Counted from the stretch's first letter, positions 38,725 through 50,684 are shown. The stretch: 64,000 nt of DNA from Phytohalomonas tamaricis (GCF_003012345.1 NZ_PVRV01000016.1:1-64000), one strand, 5' to 3'. Program-made: numbers and translations. Notes: generated by a model from the sequence alone, not told the origin.

Positions 38725-40686
38725 TTGAACGATATGGCGAAGAACCTGATCCTATGGTTGATCATCGCAGCAGTTCTGCTGACGGTGTTCAACAACTTCA
38801 GCGTCGATACATCGCCGCAGTCGATGAACTATTCCCAGTTTGTCGAGCAGGTGCAAAACGACCAAGTCCGCAAAGTAACCATTGATGGTTACACCGTTCG
38901 CGGTGAGCGTCAGGATGGATCGACCTTCCAGACCATTCGCCCCGCGGCGGAAGATCCCAAGTTGATGGATGACCTTCTAAGCCACGACGTGGTTGTCGAA
39001 GGAAAAGCGCCAGAGCAGCAAAGCATCTGGTCACGGTTGCTGATTGCCAGTTTCCCGATTCTGATCATATTGGCGATTTTTTTGTTCTTCATGCGCCAGA
39101 TGCAGGGCGGCGGCAGTGGCCGTGGCGGTCCGATGAGTTTCGGCAAGTCCAAGGCCAAGCTGTTGTCTCAAGATCAGATTAAAACCACATTCAAGGATGT
39201 GGCGGGATGTGACGAGGCAAAAGAAGAAGTCGAGGAACTAGTCGACTACTTGAAAGATCCCAGCAGGTTCCAGCGCCTTGGTGGGCAAATACCGCGAGGT
39301 GTGCTGATGGTCGGGCCGCCTGGTACAGGTAAAACACTTTTGGCCAAGGCTATTGCTGGTGAAGCTAAGGTGCCATTTTTTACTATTTCCGGCTCTGATT
39401 TCGTCGAAATGTTTGTCGGTGTCGGGGCATCCCGTGTCCGTGATATGTTCGAACAGGCCAAGAAGCAGTCACCTTGCATCATATTCATTGATGAGATTGA
39501 TGCTGTTGGACGCTCGCGCGGTTCTGGCATGGGCGGTGGTCACGATGAACGTGAGCAGACCCTGAACCAGCTTCTGGTCGAAATGGATGGTTTTGAGCCT
39601 AATGACGGTATTATCGTTATCGCGGCTACAAACCGGCCTGATGTTTTGGACCCGGCTCTGTTACGTCCAGGACGTTTCGATCGCCAGGTGACGGTTGGCC
39701 TTCCCGATATTCGAGGGCGTGAGCATATCCTTAATGTGCACCTGCGCAAGGTGCCACTGGGTGATGATGTCAGACCTGAATTAATCGCTCGCGGGACACC
39801 TGGTTTCTCCGGTGCGGACTTGGCCAACGTCGTTAACGAAGCAGCATTGTTTGCAGCACGTCGTAACCGTCGCTTGGTGTCAATGGAGGAGCTCGAATCA
39901 GCCAAGGACAAGATCATGATGGGTGCTGAACGTCGCTCCATGGTCATGTCTGAAAAGGAAAAGCGTAACACGGCCTACCATGAAGCTGGCCATGCAATTA
40001 TTGGCCTGTTAGTGCCGGAGCATGATCCTGTTTATAAGGTCACGATTATTCCTCGTGGGCGTGCGTTAGGTGTAACCATGTTCCTGCCAAACGAGGATCG
40101 TTATAGCTATACGCGCCAGCATATCATCAGTCAGATATGTTCATTATTTGGTGGTCGTATCGCCGAAGAGATGACGCTTGGTCCGAATGGCGTGACAACG
40201 GGCGCTTCTAATGATATCAAGCGCGCTACCGAGTTGGCACATAACATGGTGGCGAAGTGGGGATTGTCCGCCGAGATGGGGCCGCTGATGTATGACGAGG
40301 ATGAGTCGCATCAGTTCTTGGGAGGGCCTGGTAGCGGTAGTGGTAACCGCTTTGTTTCCCCCGAGACCACATCGCGTATGGACAAGGAAGTGCGCCGTAT
40401 TATTGATGAGTGCTATGCGCTGTCCAAGCAGCTGCTTGAAGATAATCGCGATAAACTAGACATCATGGCCAATGCTTTGGTGCAGTACGAAACCATTGAT
40501 GCTGACCAGCTCAAAGATATTATGGAGGGACGTGATCCGCGTCCGCCTAAAGACTGGAACGATGGTGGCCCGAGTGGTGGTGCGCGTGCAGAAGAGCCTA
40601 CTGCCGAGGATACATCTGGTGAGGATGAGCTGGATAGTAAGCGTCGCCGCCCATCTGACCCGCTTGGTGGTTCTGCCGGGCACTGA
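38725..40686 (+). CDS. ftsH: ATP-dependent zinc metalloprotease FtsH
   Basis: A 653-residue inner-membrane AAA protease that degrades sigma-32, LpxC and misassembled membrane proteins. Two membrane segments (about residues 5-22 and 105-125) precede Walker A GPPGTGKT, Walker [12 protein letters not shown], the second region of homology and the zinc motif HEAGH. An acidic/Ser-rich tail follows. The start is a TTG ([11 protein letters not shown]) with GAGGG upstream; an ATG three codons later is an alternative. Confidence 0.96.
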   Translation: MNDMAKNLILWLIIAAVLLTVFNNFSVDTSPQSMNYSQFVEQVQNDQVRKVTIDGYTVRGERQDGSTFQTIRPAAEDPKLMDDLLSHDVVVEGKAPEQQSIWSRLLIASFPILIILAIFLFFMRQMQGGGSGRGGPMSFGKSKAKLLSQDQIKTTFKDVAGCDEAKEEVEELVDYLKDPSRFQRLGGQIPRGVLMVGPPGTGKTLLAKAIAGEAKVPFFTISGSDFVEMFVGVGASRVRDMFEQAKKQSPCIIFIDEIDAVGRSRGSGMGGGHDEREQTLNQLLVEMDGFEPNDGIIVIAATNRPDVLDPALLRPGRFDRQVTVGLPDIRGREHILNVHLRKVPLGDDVRPELIARGTPGFSGADLANVVNEAALFAARRNRRLVSMEELESAKDKIMMGAERRSMVMSEKEKRNTAYHEAGHAIIGLLVPEHDPVYKVTIIPRGRALGVTMFLPNEDRYSYTRQHIISQICSLFGGRIAEEMTLGPNGVTTGASNDIKRATELAHNMVAKWGLSAEMGPLMYDEDESHQFLGGPGSGSGNRFVSPETTSRMDKEVRRIIDECYALSKQLLEDNRDKLDIMANALVQYETIDADQLKDIMEGRDPRPPKDWNDGGPSGGARAEEPTAEDTSGEDELDSKRRRPSDPLGGSAGH

Positions 40687-40702
40687 GAATAAGATGAATG
40701 AT

Positions 40703-40730
40703 AGACCGCCCTTCGAGGCGGTCTTTTTTT
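40703..40730 (+). terminator. Intrinsic terminator after ftsH
   Basis: AGACCGCC pairs with GGCGGTCT around CTTCGA, followed by a long T run. Confidence 0.9.
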
Positions 40731-40782
40731 TGATAGAGTTACTTAAATATCCAGCGGCTATTTAATAGGCAAGGTTAAGGTC

Positions 40783-41640
40783 ATGGGCGTGTCCGGGTCA
40801 TCTGAAATACTGCTATGTAACCATCGTCAGCTTGATCTTTCCTCTCCACGGGTAATGGGCATATTGAATGTGACCCCTGATTCGTTTTCTGATGGTGGCC
40901 AATATTCTCATCTGGATGCAGCCATTCACCACGCAGAGCGTATGCTGAATGACGGTGCGGCCATTATAGATGTAGGGGGTGAGTCTACGCGCCCCGGGGC
41001 AGATGTGGTCAGTGAGCAGGCTGAGCTCGATCGTGTTGCGCCAGTGGTGGAGAAGCTTGTCGAAGAATTTGATGCGCTGATCTCTGTCGATACCAGTACG
41101 CCGGCAGTAATGTTAGAAGCTGCTCGGCTTGGTGCAGGGATGATCAATGATGTCCGTTCTTTAAAGCGTGAGGGCGCGCTAGAGGCTGCGGCCAGAACGC
41201 CGCTGGCTATCTGCTTGATGCACATGGTTGGCGAGCCCGATAATATGCAACATGACCCTTATTATGAGCAGGCGATCGAGGAAGAAGTGGCCTCGTGTCT
41301 TGCTGAGCGACTTGAGGCCTGCTTGTCGGCAGGAATAGCCGCTAATCGCATAGTGCTTGATCCTGGTTTTGGCTTCGCGAAGACGCTTACGCACAATTTG
41401 TGTCTTATGAATCGCTTAGAGTGTCTTAATGCGTTGAAACGGCCCCTTTTGGTTGGCGTTTCGCGTAAAAGTATGATCGGCAAAACGCTCGATCGGAATG
41501 TGGATGCGCGCCTGGCGGGTGGGCTGGCTCTTGCAAGTATGGCAGTCGCACGCGGCGCGCGGATTATTCGCACACATGATGTGGCGCCCACGGTTGATGC
41601 TGTCAACATGACCTGGGCCGTGCTGAAGGAAGGCTCTTAA
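40783..41640 (+). CDS. folP: Dihydropteroate synthase
   Basis: A 285-residue TIM-barrel enzyme joining pterin pyrophosphate and p-aminobenzoate in folate synthesis, the sulfonamide target. [28 protein letters not shown], the [10 protein letters not shown] loop and [10 protein letters not shown] are the family signatures. The ATG at 40783 is reasonable. It ends 2 nt before glmM, a conserved pair. Confidence 0.96.
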   Translation: MGVSGSSEILLCNHRQLDLSSPRVMGILNVTPDSFSDGGQYSHLDAAIHHAERMLNDGAAIIDVGGESTRPGADVVSEQAELDRVAPVVEKLVEEFDALISVDTSTPAVMLEAARLGAGMINDVRSLKREGALEAAARTPLAICLMHMVGEPDNMQHDPYYEQAIEEEVASCLAERLEACLSAGIAANRIVLDPGFGFAKTLTHNLCLMNRLECLNALKRPLLVGVSRKSMIGKTLDRNVDARLAGGLALASMAVARGARIIRTHDVAPTVDAVNMTWAVLKEGS

Positions 41641-41642
41641 CC

Positions 41643-42995
41643 ATGACAAGACGTTATTTTGGTACTGATGGTATTCGCGGTACTGTAGGACAGGCACCTA
41701 TCACCGCAGATTTCATGCTTAAGCTTGGCTGGGCAGCAGGTAAGATGCTGACGCGTCATGGTCGTCGCTCGCCTCGCGTGCTGATCGGTAAGGATACGCG
41801 TATTTCCGGGTACATGTTCGAGTCTGCCCTTGAGGCCGGTTTCTCTTCGGCAGGGGTGGATGTTGCGCTCCTGGGGCCTATGCCTACGCCAGGTATCGCT
41901 TATTTAACGCGTACATTTCGTGCCGATGCAGGAGTGGTAATCAGCGCCTCGCATAATCCATTTCAGGATAATGGCATCAAGTTTTTTTCCGCGGCGGGAA
42001 CCAAGTTGCCGGATGCACTGGAAAGCGAAATCGAAGCGGAACTCGAGTTACCGCTTGAAACGGTAGGGCCGGATCGTCTGGGTAAGGCTATTCGTATCAG
42101 TGATGCCGCTGGACGCTATATCGAATTTTGTAAATCAACCGTTCCTGGGCGGCTGGGTTTGCATGGGTTGAAGGTGGTAATCGATTGTGCCAATGGGGCA
42201 ACTTATCATATTGCCCCGAGTGTCTTCCGTGAGCTGGGTGCAGAAGTCATCGTGATCGGCGCCAGCCCCGATGGTCTGAACATCAATCATCATGTTGGCT
42301 CTACTCACCCCGAAGCGCTGCAAGCGAAAGTGCTTGAAACCGGGTCGGATCTGGGTATTGCTTTTGATGGTGATGGTGACCGTGTCCTGATGGTCGATGG
42401 CCATGGCCGGCTGATTGACGGCGATGACATTCTTTATCTGATTGCTAAAGATCGCCACCAGCAAGGGATTCTGGGCGGTGGAGTAGTCGGCACACAGATG
42501 AGTAATTTTGGACTTGCAATGGCGCTTGAAGCGCTGGGTATACCGTTTGAACGAGCAAAGGTTGGCGATCGCTACGTAATTGAGCGCCTTGAATCCAGAG
42601 GGTGGGAGCTTGGAGGAGAGTCGTCTGGCCATATAGTTTGCCAGCATGTGCAAACTACCGGGGATGGTATTGTTTCTGCGCTTCAAGTGCTTGCTATCAT
42701 GATGCGCGAAGAACGTTCACTGGACGTACTGTTGCAAGGTCTGGAGAAGGTGCCTCAATCGTTGGTCAACGTGCGTCTGCCTATGGGTGTAAATAAAGAC
42801 GCGCTCATGGCATCAGATAACGTACGTGCTGCGGTAAACAGTGTGGAAAGTGAACTCGGCAATGAGGGGCGTGTGCTGTTGCGTCCTTCTGGAACTGAGC
42901 CTTTGATCCGTGTCATGGTCGAAGGACGCCCTCGCTTCGATGTACAGTTGCTGGCTGAAAGGATTGCAACCGAGCTGGAAGTCGGCCTGAACTAA
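41643..42995 (+). CDS. glmM: Phosphoglucosamine mutase
   Basis: A 450-residue enzyme converting glucosamine-6-P to glucosamine-1-P for peptidoglycan and LPS precursors. It begins [14 protein letters not shown], has the phosphoserine loop [15 protein letters not shown], the metal loop AFDGDGDR, the sugar loop GGESSGH and the phosphate-binding [12 protein letters not shown]. Coupled to folP. Confidence 0.97.
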   Translation: MTRRYFGTDGIRGTVGQAPITADFMLKLGWAAGKMLTRHGRRSPRVLIGKDTRISGYMFESALEAGFSSAGVDVALLGPMPTPGIAYLTRTFRADAGVVISASHNPFQDNGIKFFSAAGTKLPDALESEIEAELELPLETVGPDRLGKAIRISDAAGRYIEFCKSTVPGRLGLHGLKVVIDCANGATYHIAPSVFRELGAEVIVIGASPDGLNINHHVGSTHPEALQAKVLETGSDLGIAFDGDGDRVLMVDGHGRLIDGDDILYLIAKDRHQQGILGGGVVGTQMSNFGLAMALEALGIPFERAKVGDRYVIERLESRGWELGGESSGHIVCQHVQTTGDGIVSALQVLAIMMREERSLDVLLQGLEKVPQSLVNVRLPMGVNKDALMASDNVRAAVNSVESELGNEGRVLLRPSGTEPLIRVMVEGRPRFDVQLLAERIATELEVGLN

Positions 42996-43088
42996 TCCAT
43001 ACCATTGTTACGGGGATGGCTTGATTGGTTGTATTCGTCACAGCCCTCCATTACCATCCCCAACCACTCTGAAAATAGGGGGAATACC

Positions 43089-43838
43089 ATGCGCACGCCT
43101 ATCATAGCGGGCAATTGGAAGATGAATGGCTCGCTCGCTCTGCTCGAGGATTTCGGTCATGCTTTTTCAGAGGCGGCATTACCTGAGTCGATTGAAGTAG
43201 TCATCCTTCCACCTTTTCCCTATTTAGCCAATGCGGATGAAGCGTTTGAAGCCTCACTTGTGCAGCTTGGTGCGCAAACAGTAAACCCTGAAGAGCAAGG
43301 GGCTTTTACTGGAGAAGTCAGTGCGTCCATGCTGAAAGAGTTTGGCGTTCGCTTTGTGCTCGTGGGGCACTCCGAGAGACGCACGCTCTTTCGTGAAGAT
43401 GATTCAGCTGTTCTAGCACGCGCCCGTGCCGCACTAAACTCAGGTCTGACACCCATTTTGTGTGTCGGTGAAACGCTTGAGGAACGTGAGGCTGGTCGCA
43501 CCGAGAGTATTGTGCTGGGGCAGATCGACGCAGTGCTGGGTGAGCTTGACTCACAGCAGAGACGCGAGCTTGTAATTGCTTACGAACCTGTGTGGGCAAT
43601 CGGTACGGGACGTACGGCGACGCCTGAGCAGGCTCAGCAAGTGCATGCCGCGATTCGCCAGCATCTTCATGCCTATGAGCACGAACTCGGCAATGGGGTG
43701 CGTTTGCTTTACGGTGGCAGCATGAAGGCGGATAACGCCGCCCAATTGCTTGCGCAGCCGGATATTGACGGCGGTCTGATCGGCGGTGCTTCGCTGAAGA
43801 CCGACGATTTTCTAGCCATCTGTCACGCTGCAGGTTGA
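43089..43838 (+). CDS. tpiA: Triosephosphate isomerase
   Basis: A 249-residue TIM barrel interconverting DHAP and GAP. The catalytic Lys is in AGNWKMNG, His in LVGHSERR and Glu in AYEPVWAIGTG, and the phosphate loop is LYGGSMK. The start at 43089 has GGGGGAA upstream; the open frame extends 28 codons further without support. It ends 4 nt before secG. Confidence 0.97.
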   Translation: MRTPIIAGNWKMNGSLALLEDFGHAFSEAALPESIEVVILPPFPYLANADEAFEASLVQLGAQTVNPEEQGAFTGEVSASMLKEFGVRFVLVGHSERRTLFREDDSAVLARARAALNSGLTPILCVGETLEEREAGRTESIVLGQIDAVLGELDSQQRRELVIAYEPVWAIGTGRTATPEQAQQVHAAIRQHLHAYEHELGNGVRLLYGGSMKADNAAQLLAQPDIDGGLIGGASLKTDDFLAICHAAG

Positions 43839-43842
43839 TTTC

Positions 43843-44319
43843 ATGCAAGTTGCAATTCTTTTGGTTCATGTAGTGCTTGCCATCGGTTTGATTGCGTTGG
43901 TACTCATTCAGCAAGGTAAGGGGGCCGAGGCCGGCGCCGCGTTTGGCGGTGGTGCCTCTCAAACGGTATTTGGTTCAAGAGGAAGTACAAGTTTCCTGTC
44001 CAAGCTTACCGGCATTCTCGCTGCGCTGTTTTTTGTGACTTCGCTTGGACTTGCCTGGTTTGCCAATCAGGGCGGCGATTCTCCGGATAGCGGTATACCT
44101 GATGCTAGAGTTATTGAGCAGCAGCGTAATAGCGTGCCAAGGCTCGATGATAGTGCTGTCAATACTACCGCTCCCAATGCTTCTTCTGTGGCAGCGAGTA
44201 GTCCGAGTTCGGAAACAGAAAATGATTCGACTCCCATGCTTGACGAGGGGCAGCAAAATCAGCATAATGCTGCGCCAGCGCTGGAGGATAATGGCAACGC
44301 CAACCAGTCAGCGCAATAG
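43843..44319 (+). CDS. secG: Preprotein translocase subunit SecG
   Basis: A 158-residue SecYEG subunit. Two membrane segments (about residues 2-22 and 52-72) flank the conserved loop QQGKGAEAGAAFGGGASQTVFGS. The C-terminal tail of about 80 residues is Ser/Asn/Gln/Glu-rich and low in complexity, longer than in E. coli (110 residues total). Followed by tRNA-Leu, as in E. coli secG-leuU. Confidence 0.95.
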   Translation: MQVAILLVHVVLAIGLIALVLIQQGKGAEAGAAFGGGASQTVFGSRGSTSFLSKLTGILAALFFVTSLGLAWFANQGGDSPDSGIPDARVIEQQRNSVPRLDDSAVNTTAPNASSVAASSPSSETENDSTPMLDEGQQNQHNAAPALEDNGNANQSAQ

Positions 44320-44358
44320 GATCTTTCGGGCAGTTTAGCGTTTAGCCCGTTCTCCGAT

Positions 44359-44445
44359 GCCGAAGTGGTGGAATTGGTAGACACGCTATCTTGAGGGGGT
44401 AGTGACCTTACGGTCGTGCGGGTTCAAGTCCCGCCTTCGGCACCA
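44359..44445 (+). tRNA. tRNA-Leu (GAG)
   Basis: An 87-nt class II tRNA with variable arm, acceptor GCCGAAG/CTTCGGC, anticodon GAG in loop TTGAGGG, encoded CCA. Same position and anticodon as E. coli leuU after secG. Confidence 0.97.
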
Positions 44446-44524
44446 TCTAAGATTCGATTGGCAAGCGCTTGGCGGTATGGCTTGACCCTTGTGGGTTGTA
44501 TGCTTATAATTGTCGCGCTAATGA

Positions 44525-44601
<77 letters not shown>

Positions 44602-44612
44602 AGTTTTTATTG

Positions 44613-44640
44613 AAAGGCCCCTTCTATGAAGGGGCTTTTT
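44613..44640 (+). terminator. Intrinsic terminator after the initiator tRNA
   Basis: GCCCCTTC pairs with GAAGGGGC around TAT, followed by T5. Read-through into rimP is possible, as known for E. coli metY-nusA. Confidence 0.85.
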
Positions 44641-44724
44641 GTTGCACCAGTGCCAATCAGCCACCTTGTGTTTCTTATTCTCCTGGTCAGGTGCCTGATG
44701 CAACTGCTGTAGGAGCTTTCGTCT

Positions 44725-45186
44725 GTGGCAACCAAGGAAGCTGCGCTATACGCGCTTATCGAGCCTGCCGTAACGGCTCTGGGTTTCGAGCTTTGGGGTA
44801 TTGAGTATCTTGCTCAAGGCAAGCACTCACGGCTGGTTATCTACATCGAACATGACAATGGCATAAACGTTGATGATTGTGCCGATGTCAGTCGCCAGGT
44901 CAGTGCGATACTCGATGTTGAAGATCCTATCGCTGGACAATATAACCTCGAAGTATCTTCACCGGGTATGGACCGTCCCTTGTTTTCTCTTTCGCACTTT
45001 TCCCGATTTGCAGGTCATGTTGTTCAGCTTCGGCTTCGGGCACCGTTCGAGGGTCAGCGTAAATTCAAGGGCCTTTTGGTGGGCGTTGACGGCGATGAAG
45101 TCCTGTTGCAGGTCGGCGAGGAAGAATACGGTTTTCCGATAGAGACCATCGACCAGGCCCATGTGGTGCCGCAGTTTGATGCATAA
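44725..45186 (+). CDS. rimP: Ribosome maturation factor RimP
   Basis: A 153-residue 30S assembly factor. The N-domain has LGFELWGIEYL, LVIYIEHDNGINVDDCADVSRQVSAILD and YNLEVSSPGMDRPLF; the C-terminal SH3-like domain ends in QAHVVPQFD. The start is GTG at 44725 with TAGGAG upstream. First gene of the rimP-nusA-infB-rbfA-truB-rpsO-pnp cluster. Confidence 0.95.
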   Translation: MATKEAALYALIEPAVTALGFELWGIEYLAQGKHSRLVIYIEHDNGINVDDCADVSRQVSAILDVEDPIAGQYNLEVSSPGMDRPLFSLSHFSRFAGHVVQLRLRAPFEGQRKFKGLLVGVDGDEVLLQVGEEEYGFPIETIDQAHVVPQFDA

Positions 45187-45213
45187 GAACAGATTTTCTG
45201 GCGAGGCAAAGGC

Positions 45214-46707
45214 ATGAGCAAAGATATTTTGCTGGTCGTTGACGCGATCTCGAATGAGAAAGGTGTCCCGCGGAGTGTGATTTTCGAGGCGGTTGAGGCG
45301 GCATTGGCTAGTGCTTCACGAAAACGTTTTGAAGGCCAGGATGTGGATGTGCGCGTCAAGATCGATCGTACGACGGGTGATTATGAAACATTCCGTCGCT
45401 GGACAGTCGTGCCTGACGAAGATTACACCACTTCAGCACGTGAGATTCCTTATTCCGCTGGCCAAGAACGTGACGAGCCGATTGGTGTCGGTGAGTATGT
45501 TGAAGAGCAGATAGAATCTGTTGCTTTTGGTCGTATTGCTGCGCAAACGGCTAAGCAGGTCATTGTTCAGAAAGTCCGCGAGGCTGAACGTGCCGAGATT
45601 GTGCGTCACTATGCAGAGCGCGAAGGCGAGCTGATCGGCGGTGCAGTCAAGAAAACAACTCGTGATGGGCTCATTATCGACCTGGGTGAGAACGCAGAAG
45701 CGTTCCTGCCACGCGGTGAAATGATTCCCGGTGAACGCTATCGCATGAATGAGCGTGTGCGGGCACTCTTGTGGCGAGTCGACCCAGCTGCGCGGGGCGC
45801 ACAGCTGATTCTGTCACGCACTCGTCCGGAATTTCTGACAGAGTTATTTAAGATCGAAGTGCCCGAAATTGCTGAGCAATTGATCGAAATCAAGGGTGCA
45901 GCTCGTGACCCGGGGTCTCGCGCCAAAATCGCAGTGAAAACCAATGATCGGCGTATTGATCCGGTCGGGGCCTGTGTTGGGATGCGAGGCTCGCGAGTTC
46001 AGGCTGTATCTAACGAGTTGCGTAACGAGCGTGTCGATATCGTGCTATGGGATGACAATCCCGCACAGCTCGTTATTAATGCCATGGCGCCGGCCGATGT
46101 CGCTTCCATTATTGTCGATGAGGATGCGCATGCCATGGATGTAGCCGTTGCCGAGGATAATTTGGCGCAGGCTATAGGTCGTAGTGGTCAGAATGTGCGC
46201 TTGGCTTCTGAGCTGACCGGTTGGACATTGAATGTGATGACCGAGGAAGAGGCTCAAGGCAAGCGTGAGCAGGAAGTTGATAGTTATATTGAATATTTTA
46301 TTTCGCATCTCGATATTGATGAAGAGTTAGCCCGCGTCTTGGTAGATGAGGGGTTTACGTCACTCGAAGAGATCGCATACGTACCGCTTGAAGAAATGCT
46401 CGAGATCGATGTCTTTGATCAAGAGCTGGTGGAAGAACTGCGCGCCCGCGCCAAGGACGAGTTGCTTAATTTGGCCATCGCTTCTGAGGAAGTACTTGAT
46501 GGCGCCGTCCCTGCCGAAGACTTGCTCAACATGGAAGGGATGGATCGACACTTGGCCTTTACACTGGCCAGCCGAGGCATCGTGTCCATGGAAGACCTCG
46601 CTGAGCAGTCGATCGATGATATAAAAGACATCGAGGGCGTGGACGAGGAGCGCGCGGCGGCGCTGATTATGACGGCCCGCGCACCCTGGTTCGAGGGCGA
46701 AGGGTAA
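45214..46707 (+). CDS. nusA: Transcription termination/antitermination factor NusA
   Basis: A 497-residue RNA-polymerase-binding factor. The N-domain (1-130) is followed by S1 ([16 protein letters not shown]), two KH domains ([15 protein letters not shown] and [13 protein letters not shown]) and two acidic repeat domains at the C-terminus (from about 355), the longer gammaproteobacterial form. Spacing to rimP and infB is 27 nt each. Confidence 0.97.
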   Translation: MSKDILLVVDAISNEKGVPRSVIFEAVEAALASASRKRFEGQDVDVRVKIDRTTGDYETFRRWTVVPDEDYTTSAREIPYSAGQERDEPIGVGEYVEEQIESVAFGRIAAQTAKQVIVQKVREAERAEIVRHYAEREGELIGGAVKKTTRDGLIIDLGENAEAFLPRGEMIPGERYRMNERVRALLWRVDPAARGAQLILSRTRPEFLTELFKIEVPEIAEQLIEIKGAARDPGSRAKIAVKTNDRRIDPVGACVGMRGSRVQAVSNELRNERVDIVLWDDNPAQLVINAMAPADVASIIVDEDAHAMDVAVAEDNLAQAIGRSGQNVRLASELTGWTLNVMTEEEAQGKREQEVDSYIEYFISHLDIDEELARVLVDEGFTSLEEIAYVPLEEMLEIDVFDQELVEELRARAKDELLNLAIASEEVLDGAVPAEDLLNMEGMDRHLAFTLASRGIVSMEDLAEQSIDDIKDIEGVDEERAAALIMTARAPWFEGEG

Positions 46708-46734
46708 TCAGGTCACGGGCTCAGGAGGGTCGCA

Positions 46735-49290
46735 ATGGCAGAAACAACGGTTAAGGAATTTGCCAACAAGGTGGGCCGCGATGTGAACCGCCTGTTGGAA
46801 CAGATGAGTGAAGCGGGTTTACCGCACAAGGCTGAAGGTGACGCTGTTTCGGAAGAAGACAAGCAGCGCTTGCTTGATCATCTGACGAAAAATCACGGTG
46901 GTACCGGGCCAGGTAAGAATCGCATCACGTTGACACGGAAAACGCGTAGCAAGATTCGCACTGGTGATCGCAACAAGACGATTGAAGTGCAGGTGCGCAA
47001 GAAGCGTACCTATGTCAAACGTAGCGAGCTCGATGGTACACCTGAAAATGAGGGTGAACAGCAGGGCACGCCCGATGAAGTGTCGGAAAATGTAGCAGCG
47101 CAGCCGTCACCGTCGAAAGAAGCAGAGCGCAGTGAGGCGCCTGTTGAGGCGTTGACTGACAATGCAGCAGCGTCCGAAGTACAGGTATCGGAAACGCCAG
47201 AGCCTGTCAGCACTAAGCCTACTATTACTGCAGATGTGACTGCAGCTACTGATAGTAGTGAAAGTGATGATGAGCCTTATGCCAATGCTCCGCCGAAAGA
47301 GCCGCGTAACGATAATCGTCGTGCTCAGAAACCTAGCAGTACAGCTGGGCGAAAAGCGGCGGGAGGACGCAAGAGCGGACCTTCCCGTGACGATCGTGAC
47401 GATCGTGAAGATCGTAGTGAACGTAAACGTGGCGGCGGTGCTAAGAAGGTTAAGCGGGCTGAGCGCCGTGGGGGACGTCGTGGCGGTAGTGGGCGCAGTG
47501 ATAACGCCCATGGTTTCCAGAAGCCTACCCAATCCATCGTGCGTGAAGTGGCTATTCCCGAGTCCATCAGCGTGGCTGAATTGGCTGACAAGATGGCGGT
47601 CAAGGCGGCAGAAGTGATCAAGGCCATGTTCAACATGGGCGCTGCGGTCACGATTAACCAGACTATTGACCAGGATACGGCGGCGATTATCGTCGAAGAG
47701 ATGGGGCATAAGCCCAAACTAGTCAAGGAAGATGCGCTCGAGACTGAAGTGCTCGAAGGCATTTCCTACGAAGGTGAAGAAATCAAGCGTGCGCCGGTTG
47801 TTACCGTTATGGGACACGTCGACCACGGTAAGACTTCTTTGCTTGACTATATCCGTCGCACTAAGGTCGCGACAGGTGAAGCGGGCGGTATCACGCAGCA
47901 CATCGGTGCTTACCACGTTGAGCATGAGACGGGCGATGTCACGTTCCTAGATACACCTGGACATGCAGCCTTTACCGCGATGCGCGCACGTGGTGCTCAG
48001 GCTACCGATGTTGTCATTTTGGTGGTTGCCGCCGATGACGGGGTTATGCCGCAGACGATTGAAGCTGTGGAGCATGCCAAGGCAGCCAATGTGCCGCTAG
48101 TCGTGGCTGTCAACAAAATTGACAAAGAAGGTGCTGATTTCGATCGCATCCGCAATGAGCTGTCACAACATGGCGTCATCTCTGAAGAGTGGGGTGGCGA
48201 TACGCAGTTCGTTCATGTCTCGGCTAAGACGGGTGAAGGCATTGATGCTCTGCTCGAGGCTGTGCTGCTTGTATCTGAAGTGCTTGAGCTGACCGCTGTA
48301 CCTGAAGCACCTGGCAAAGGGGTTGTTGTCGAATCACGTCTTGATCGTGGTCGCGGCCCGGTTGCTACTGTTCTGGTTCAGAACGGGACGTTGAAGAAAG
48401 GCGATATCGTATTGGCCGGTCTGCACTATGGCCGTGTTAGAGCCTTGGTTAACGAATTGGGTAAGCAGGTTTCTTCCGTGGGTCCCTCAATGCCTGTTGA
48501 GATTCAAGGGCTTGATGGTACGCCGGAAGCCGGCGAAGAGTTTGCGGTTGTTGCTGATGAGAAGAAGGCACGTGAAATCGCCAACTTCCGCCAAGGTAAG
48601 TACCGCGATATCCGTCTGGCGCGCCAGCAGAAAGCCAAGCTGGAGAATATGTTCAGCCAGATGGGGCAGGATGATATCGCTACCGTCAATGTCGTTCTGA
48701 AAGCGGACGTACAAGGTTCACTGGAAGCCATCAAGGGTGCTCTTGAAGAGCTCTCTACTGATGAGGTTAAGGTTGCAGTGGTCTCATCCGGTGTTGGTGG
48801 CATTACAGAAACTGATGCTAACCTGGCGGTTGCCTCGGATGCGATTGTGGTTGGCTTCAACGTACGTGCCGATGCCAGTGCGCGAGACATTATTGAGCGC
48901 GAAGGGCTGGATCTACGCTACTACAGCGTCATCTATCAGCTTATCGATGAAGTCAAGCAAGCGATGAGCGGTATGCTTGCCCCTGAGTGGAAAGAAGATA
49001 TTGTCGGTGTAGCTGAAGTGCGTGATGTGTTCCGGGCGCCGAAGATCGGTGCTGTGGCTGGCTGTATGGTCATTGAGGGCTCCGTTCACCGCAACAAGCG
49101 TATTCGTGTGCTGCGTGAAAACGTCGTCATCTACGAAGGTGAGCTTGAATCATTGCGACGCTTCAAGGATGACGCAAGTGAAGTCCGCAGTGGCATGGAG
49201 TGCGGTATTGGGGTACGTAACTACAATGACGTACAGGTCGGCGACAAAATCGAGGTTTTCGACCAAGTCAAGGTCGAACGTAGCCTGTAA
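46735..49290 (+). CDS. infB: Translation initiation factor IF-2
   Basis: An 851-residue GTPase placing fMet-tRNA on the 30S subunit. An N-terminal IF2-assoc helix domain is followed by a long low-complexity linker (about 115-255) rich in Glu, Ala, then Arg/Gly/Asp repeats. The G domain has [17 protein letters not shown] and NKIDKEGAD, and the C-terminal domains end in [20 protein letters not shown] precedes the ATG. Confidence 0.97.
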   Translation: MAETTVKEFANKVGRDVNRLLEQMSEAGLPHKAEGDAVSEEDKQRLLDHLTKNHGGTGPGKNRITLTRKTRSKIRTGDRNKTIEVQVRKKRTYVKRSELDGTPENEGEQQGTPDEVSENVAAQPSPSKEAERSEAPVEALTDNAAASEVQVSETPEPVSTKPTITADVTAATDSSESDDEPYANAPPKEPRNDNRRAQKPSSTAGRKAAGGRKSGPSRDDRDDREDRSERKRGGGAKKVKRAERRGGRRGGSGRSDNAHGFQKPTQSIVREVAIPESISVAELADKMAVKAAEVIKAMFNMGAAVTINQTIDQDTAAIIVEEMGHKPKLVKEDALETEVLEGISYEGEEIKRAPVVTVMGHVDHGKTSLLDYIRRTKVATGEAGGITQHIGAYHVEHETGDVTFLDTPGHAAFTAMRARGAQATDVVILVVAADDGVMPQTIEAVEHAKAANVPLVVAVNKIDKEGADFDRIRNELSQHGVISEEWGGDTQFVHVSAKTGEGIDALLEAVLLVSEVLELTAVPEAPGKGVVVESRLDRGRGPVATVLVQNGTLKKGDIVLAGLHYGRVRALVNELGKQVSSVGPSMPVEIQGLDGTPEAGEEFAVVADEKKAREIANFRQGKYRDIRLARQQKAKLENMFSQMGQDDIATVNVVLKADVQGSLEAIKGALEELSTDEVKVAVVSSGVGGITETDANLAVASDAIVVGFNVRADASARDIIEREGLDLRYYSVIYQLIDEVKQAMSGMLAPEWKEDIVGVAEVRDVFRAPKIGAVAGCMVIEGSVHRNKRIRVLRENVVIYEGELESLRRFKDDASEVRSGMECGIGVRNYNDVQVGDKIEVFDQVKVERSL

Positions 49291-49310
49291 GCGGGCAAGG
49301 AGACACGGTC

Positions 49311-49703
49311 ATGCGTGAGTTCAGTCGTACCGATCGGGTCGCCGAGCAGCTGCAACAGGAGCTGGCGGTGCTTATTCAGCGTGAGGTCAAGGATCCGCGC
49401 TTGGGTATGGTTACCGTCAGTTCGGCCAGCGTCAGTCGTGACTTGGCCTATGCCGATATTTATGTGACCCTGTTGGGCGAAAATGATCCTCAGCGTGTCC
49501 GTGAAAATCTCGGCATACTCAAGCGCGCTTCAGGCTTCCTGCGCTCACAGATTGCACGCCGCATGAAATTGCGTCACGTGCCTGAGTTACGGTTCCATTT
49601 CGACGAGTCCGTTGAGCGTGGGCAGAGGCTCTCGTCCTTGATCGAAGATGCGGTTGCATCTGATCGTAGGCGTAGTGACGATGACGGTGAGGGCCAGCCT
49701 TAA
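49311..49703 (+). CDS. rbfA: 30S ribosome-binding factor RbfA
   Basis: A 130-residue KH-like protein for late 16S maturation and cold growth. REFSRTDRVAEQLQQELAVLIQREVKDPRLG and LRHVPELRFHFDESVERG are typical. Its TAA overlaps the truB ATG (TAATG). Confidence 0.96.
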   Translation: MREFSRTDRVAEQLQQELAVLIQREVKDPRLGMVTVSSASVSRDLAYADIYVTLLGENDPQRVRENLGILKRASGFLRSQIARRMKLRHVPELRFHFDESVERGQRLSSLIEDAVASDRRRSDDDGEGQP

Positions 49704-50632
49704 TGGCACGGCGGCGCCGTGGAATGCCCATTGATGGCGTGCTTCTGCTCGACAAGCCTAAGGGTATGAGTTCCAACCGTGCGCTGCAAAAAGCGCGCGG
49801 TCTTTTTCAAGCACAAAAGGCAGGTCATACGGGAACGCTTGATCCTATGGCAACCGGGTTATTGCCGGTGTGCTTCGGTGAGGCGACCAAATTTTCCTCG
49901 CACCTTCTCGATGCTGATAAGTGCTATCTGGCGCGTGTTCAATTAGGCGTAACGACTGATTCAGGCGATGCTGAAGGCAACGTGCTGAAACAGCGTGCAT
50001 TGCCGCAATTGGATAGGCAGCAGGTTAGGCAAGTGCTGAACGGTTTTCTGGGTGAGATTGAGCAGATTCCCCCTATGTATTCAGCGCTTAAGCATCAGGG
50101 TCGACCCCTTTATGAGCTGGCTCGCGCAGGTAAGGAAATCGTACGTGCACCGAGGCGTATTACGATTTATCATATTGCGCTTCTTGATTTTCAGCCCAGC
50201 CATTTCGATATTGAAGTGAGCTGCAGTAAAGGCACATATATCAGGACACTGGCTGAGGATATAGGTCATTCTCTTGGATGTGGCGCTCACCTGAGTATGC
50301 TGCGGCGACTGAAAACGGGGCCTTTTGATTCTCGGTCAATGATTGACCTAGAGAAGCTTGAAGCAATGGATGACATGAAAACACGTGGCTCCCATTTGCT
50401 ACCGGTAGACGTGTTAATAGATCATCTTCCACGTCTTGATGTCGATAAAGGCACGGCTGAAAAAATTATTTTGGGTCAACGTGTAAGGGTTGATACCGCA
50501 GAGCTTGGTGTTGATAGCACGGTGCGTTTATATCATGACAGGCGTCTTCTTGGACTTGTTATGGTATCTGCGCCAGGCGAGCTGGCTCCCAAGCGTTTGA
50601 TTCGCACTGGCGATGACGCTGTTGCTCTGTGA
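49703..50632 (+). CDS. truB: tRNA pseudouridine(55) synthase
   Basis: A 309-residue enzyme making pseudouridine 55 in the T loop. KPKGMSSNRAL, the catalytic Asp in GHTGTLDPMATGLLP, PPMYSALKHQGRPLYELAR and KGTYIRTLAEDIG are present. A C-terminal domain of about 55 residues follows. Overlaps rbfA by one base. Confidence 0.97.
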   Translation: MARRRRGMPIDGVLLLDKPKGMSSNRALQKARGLFQAQKAGHTGTLDPMATGLLPVCFGEATKFSSHLLDADKCYLARVQLGVTTDSGDAEGNVLKQRALPQLDRQQVRQVLNGFLGEIEQIPPMYSALKHQGRPLYELARAGKEIVRAPRRITIYHIALLDFQPSHFDIEVSCSKGTYIRTLAEDIGHSLGCGAHLSMLRRLKTGPFDSRSMIDLEKLEAMDDMKTRGSHLLPVDVLIDHLPRLDVDKGTAEKIILGQRVRVDTAELGVDSTVRLYHDRRLLGLVMVSAPGELAPKRLIRTGDDAVAL

Positions 50633-50658
50633 GTGATAGCTGACGTCAATGCTTACAG

Positions 50659-50684
50659 GGAGACTGCAAATATGCGTGGTCTCC
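50659..50684 (+). promoter_or_regulatory. Leader hairpin upstream of rpsO
   Basis: GGAGAC pairs with GTCTCC around 14 nt, about 40 nt before the rpsO ATG. S15 represses its own mRNA in many gammaproteobacteria; that this hairpin is the target is a guess from position. Confidence 0.35.
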
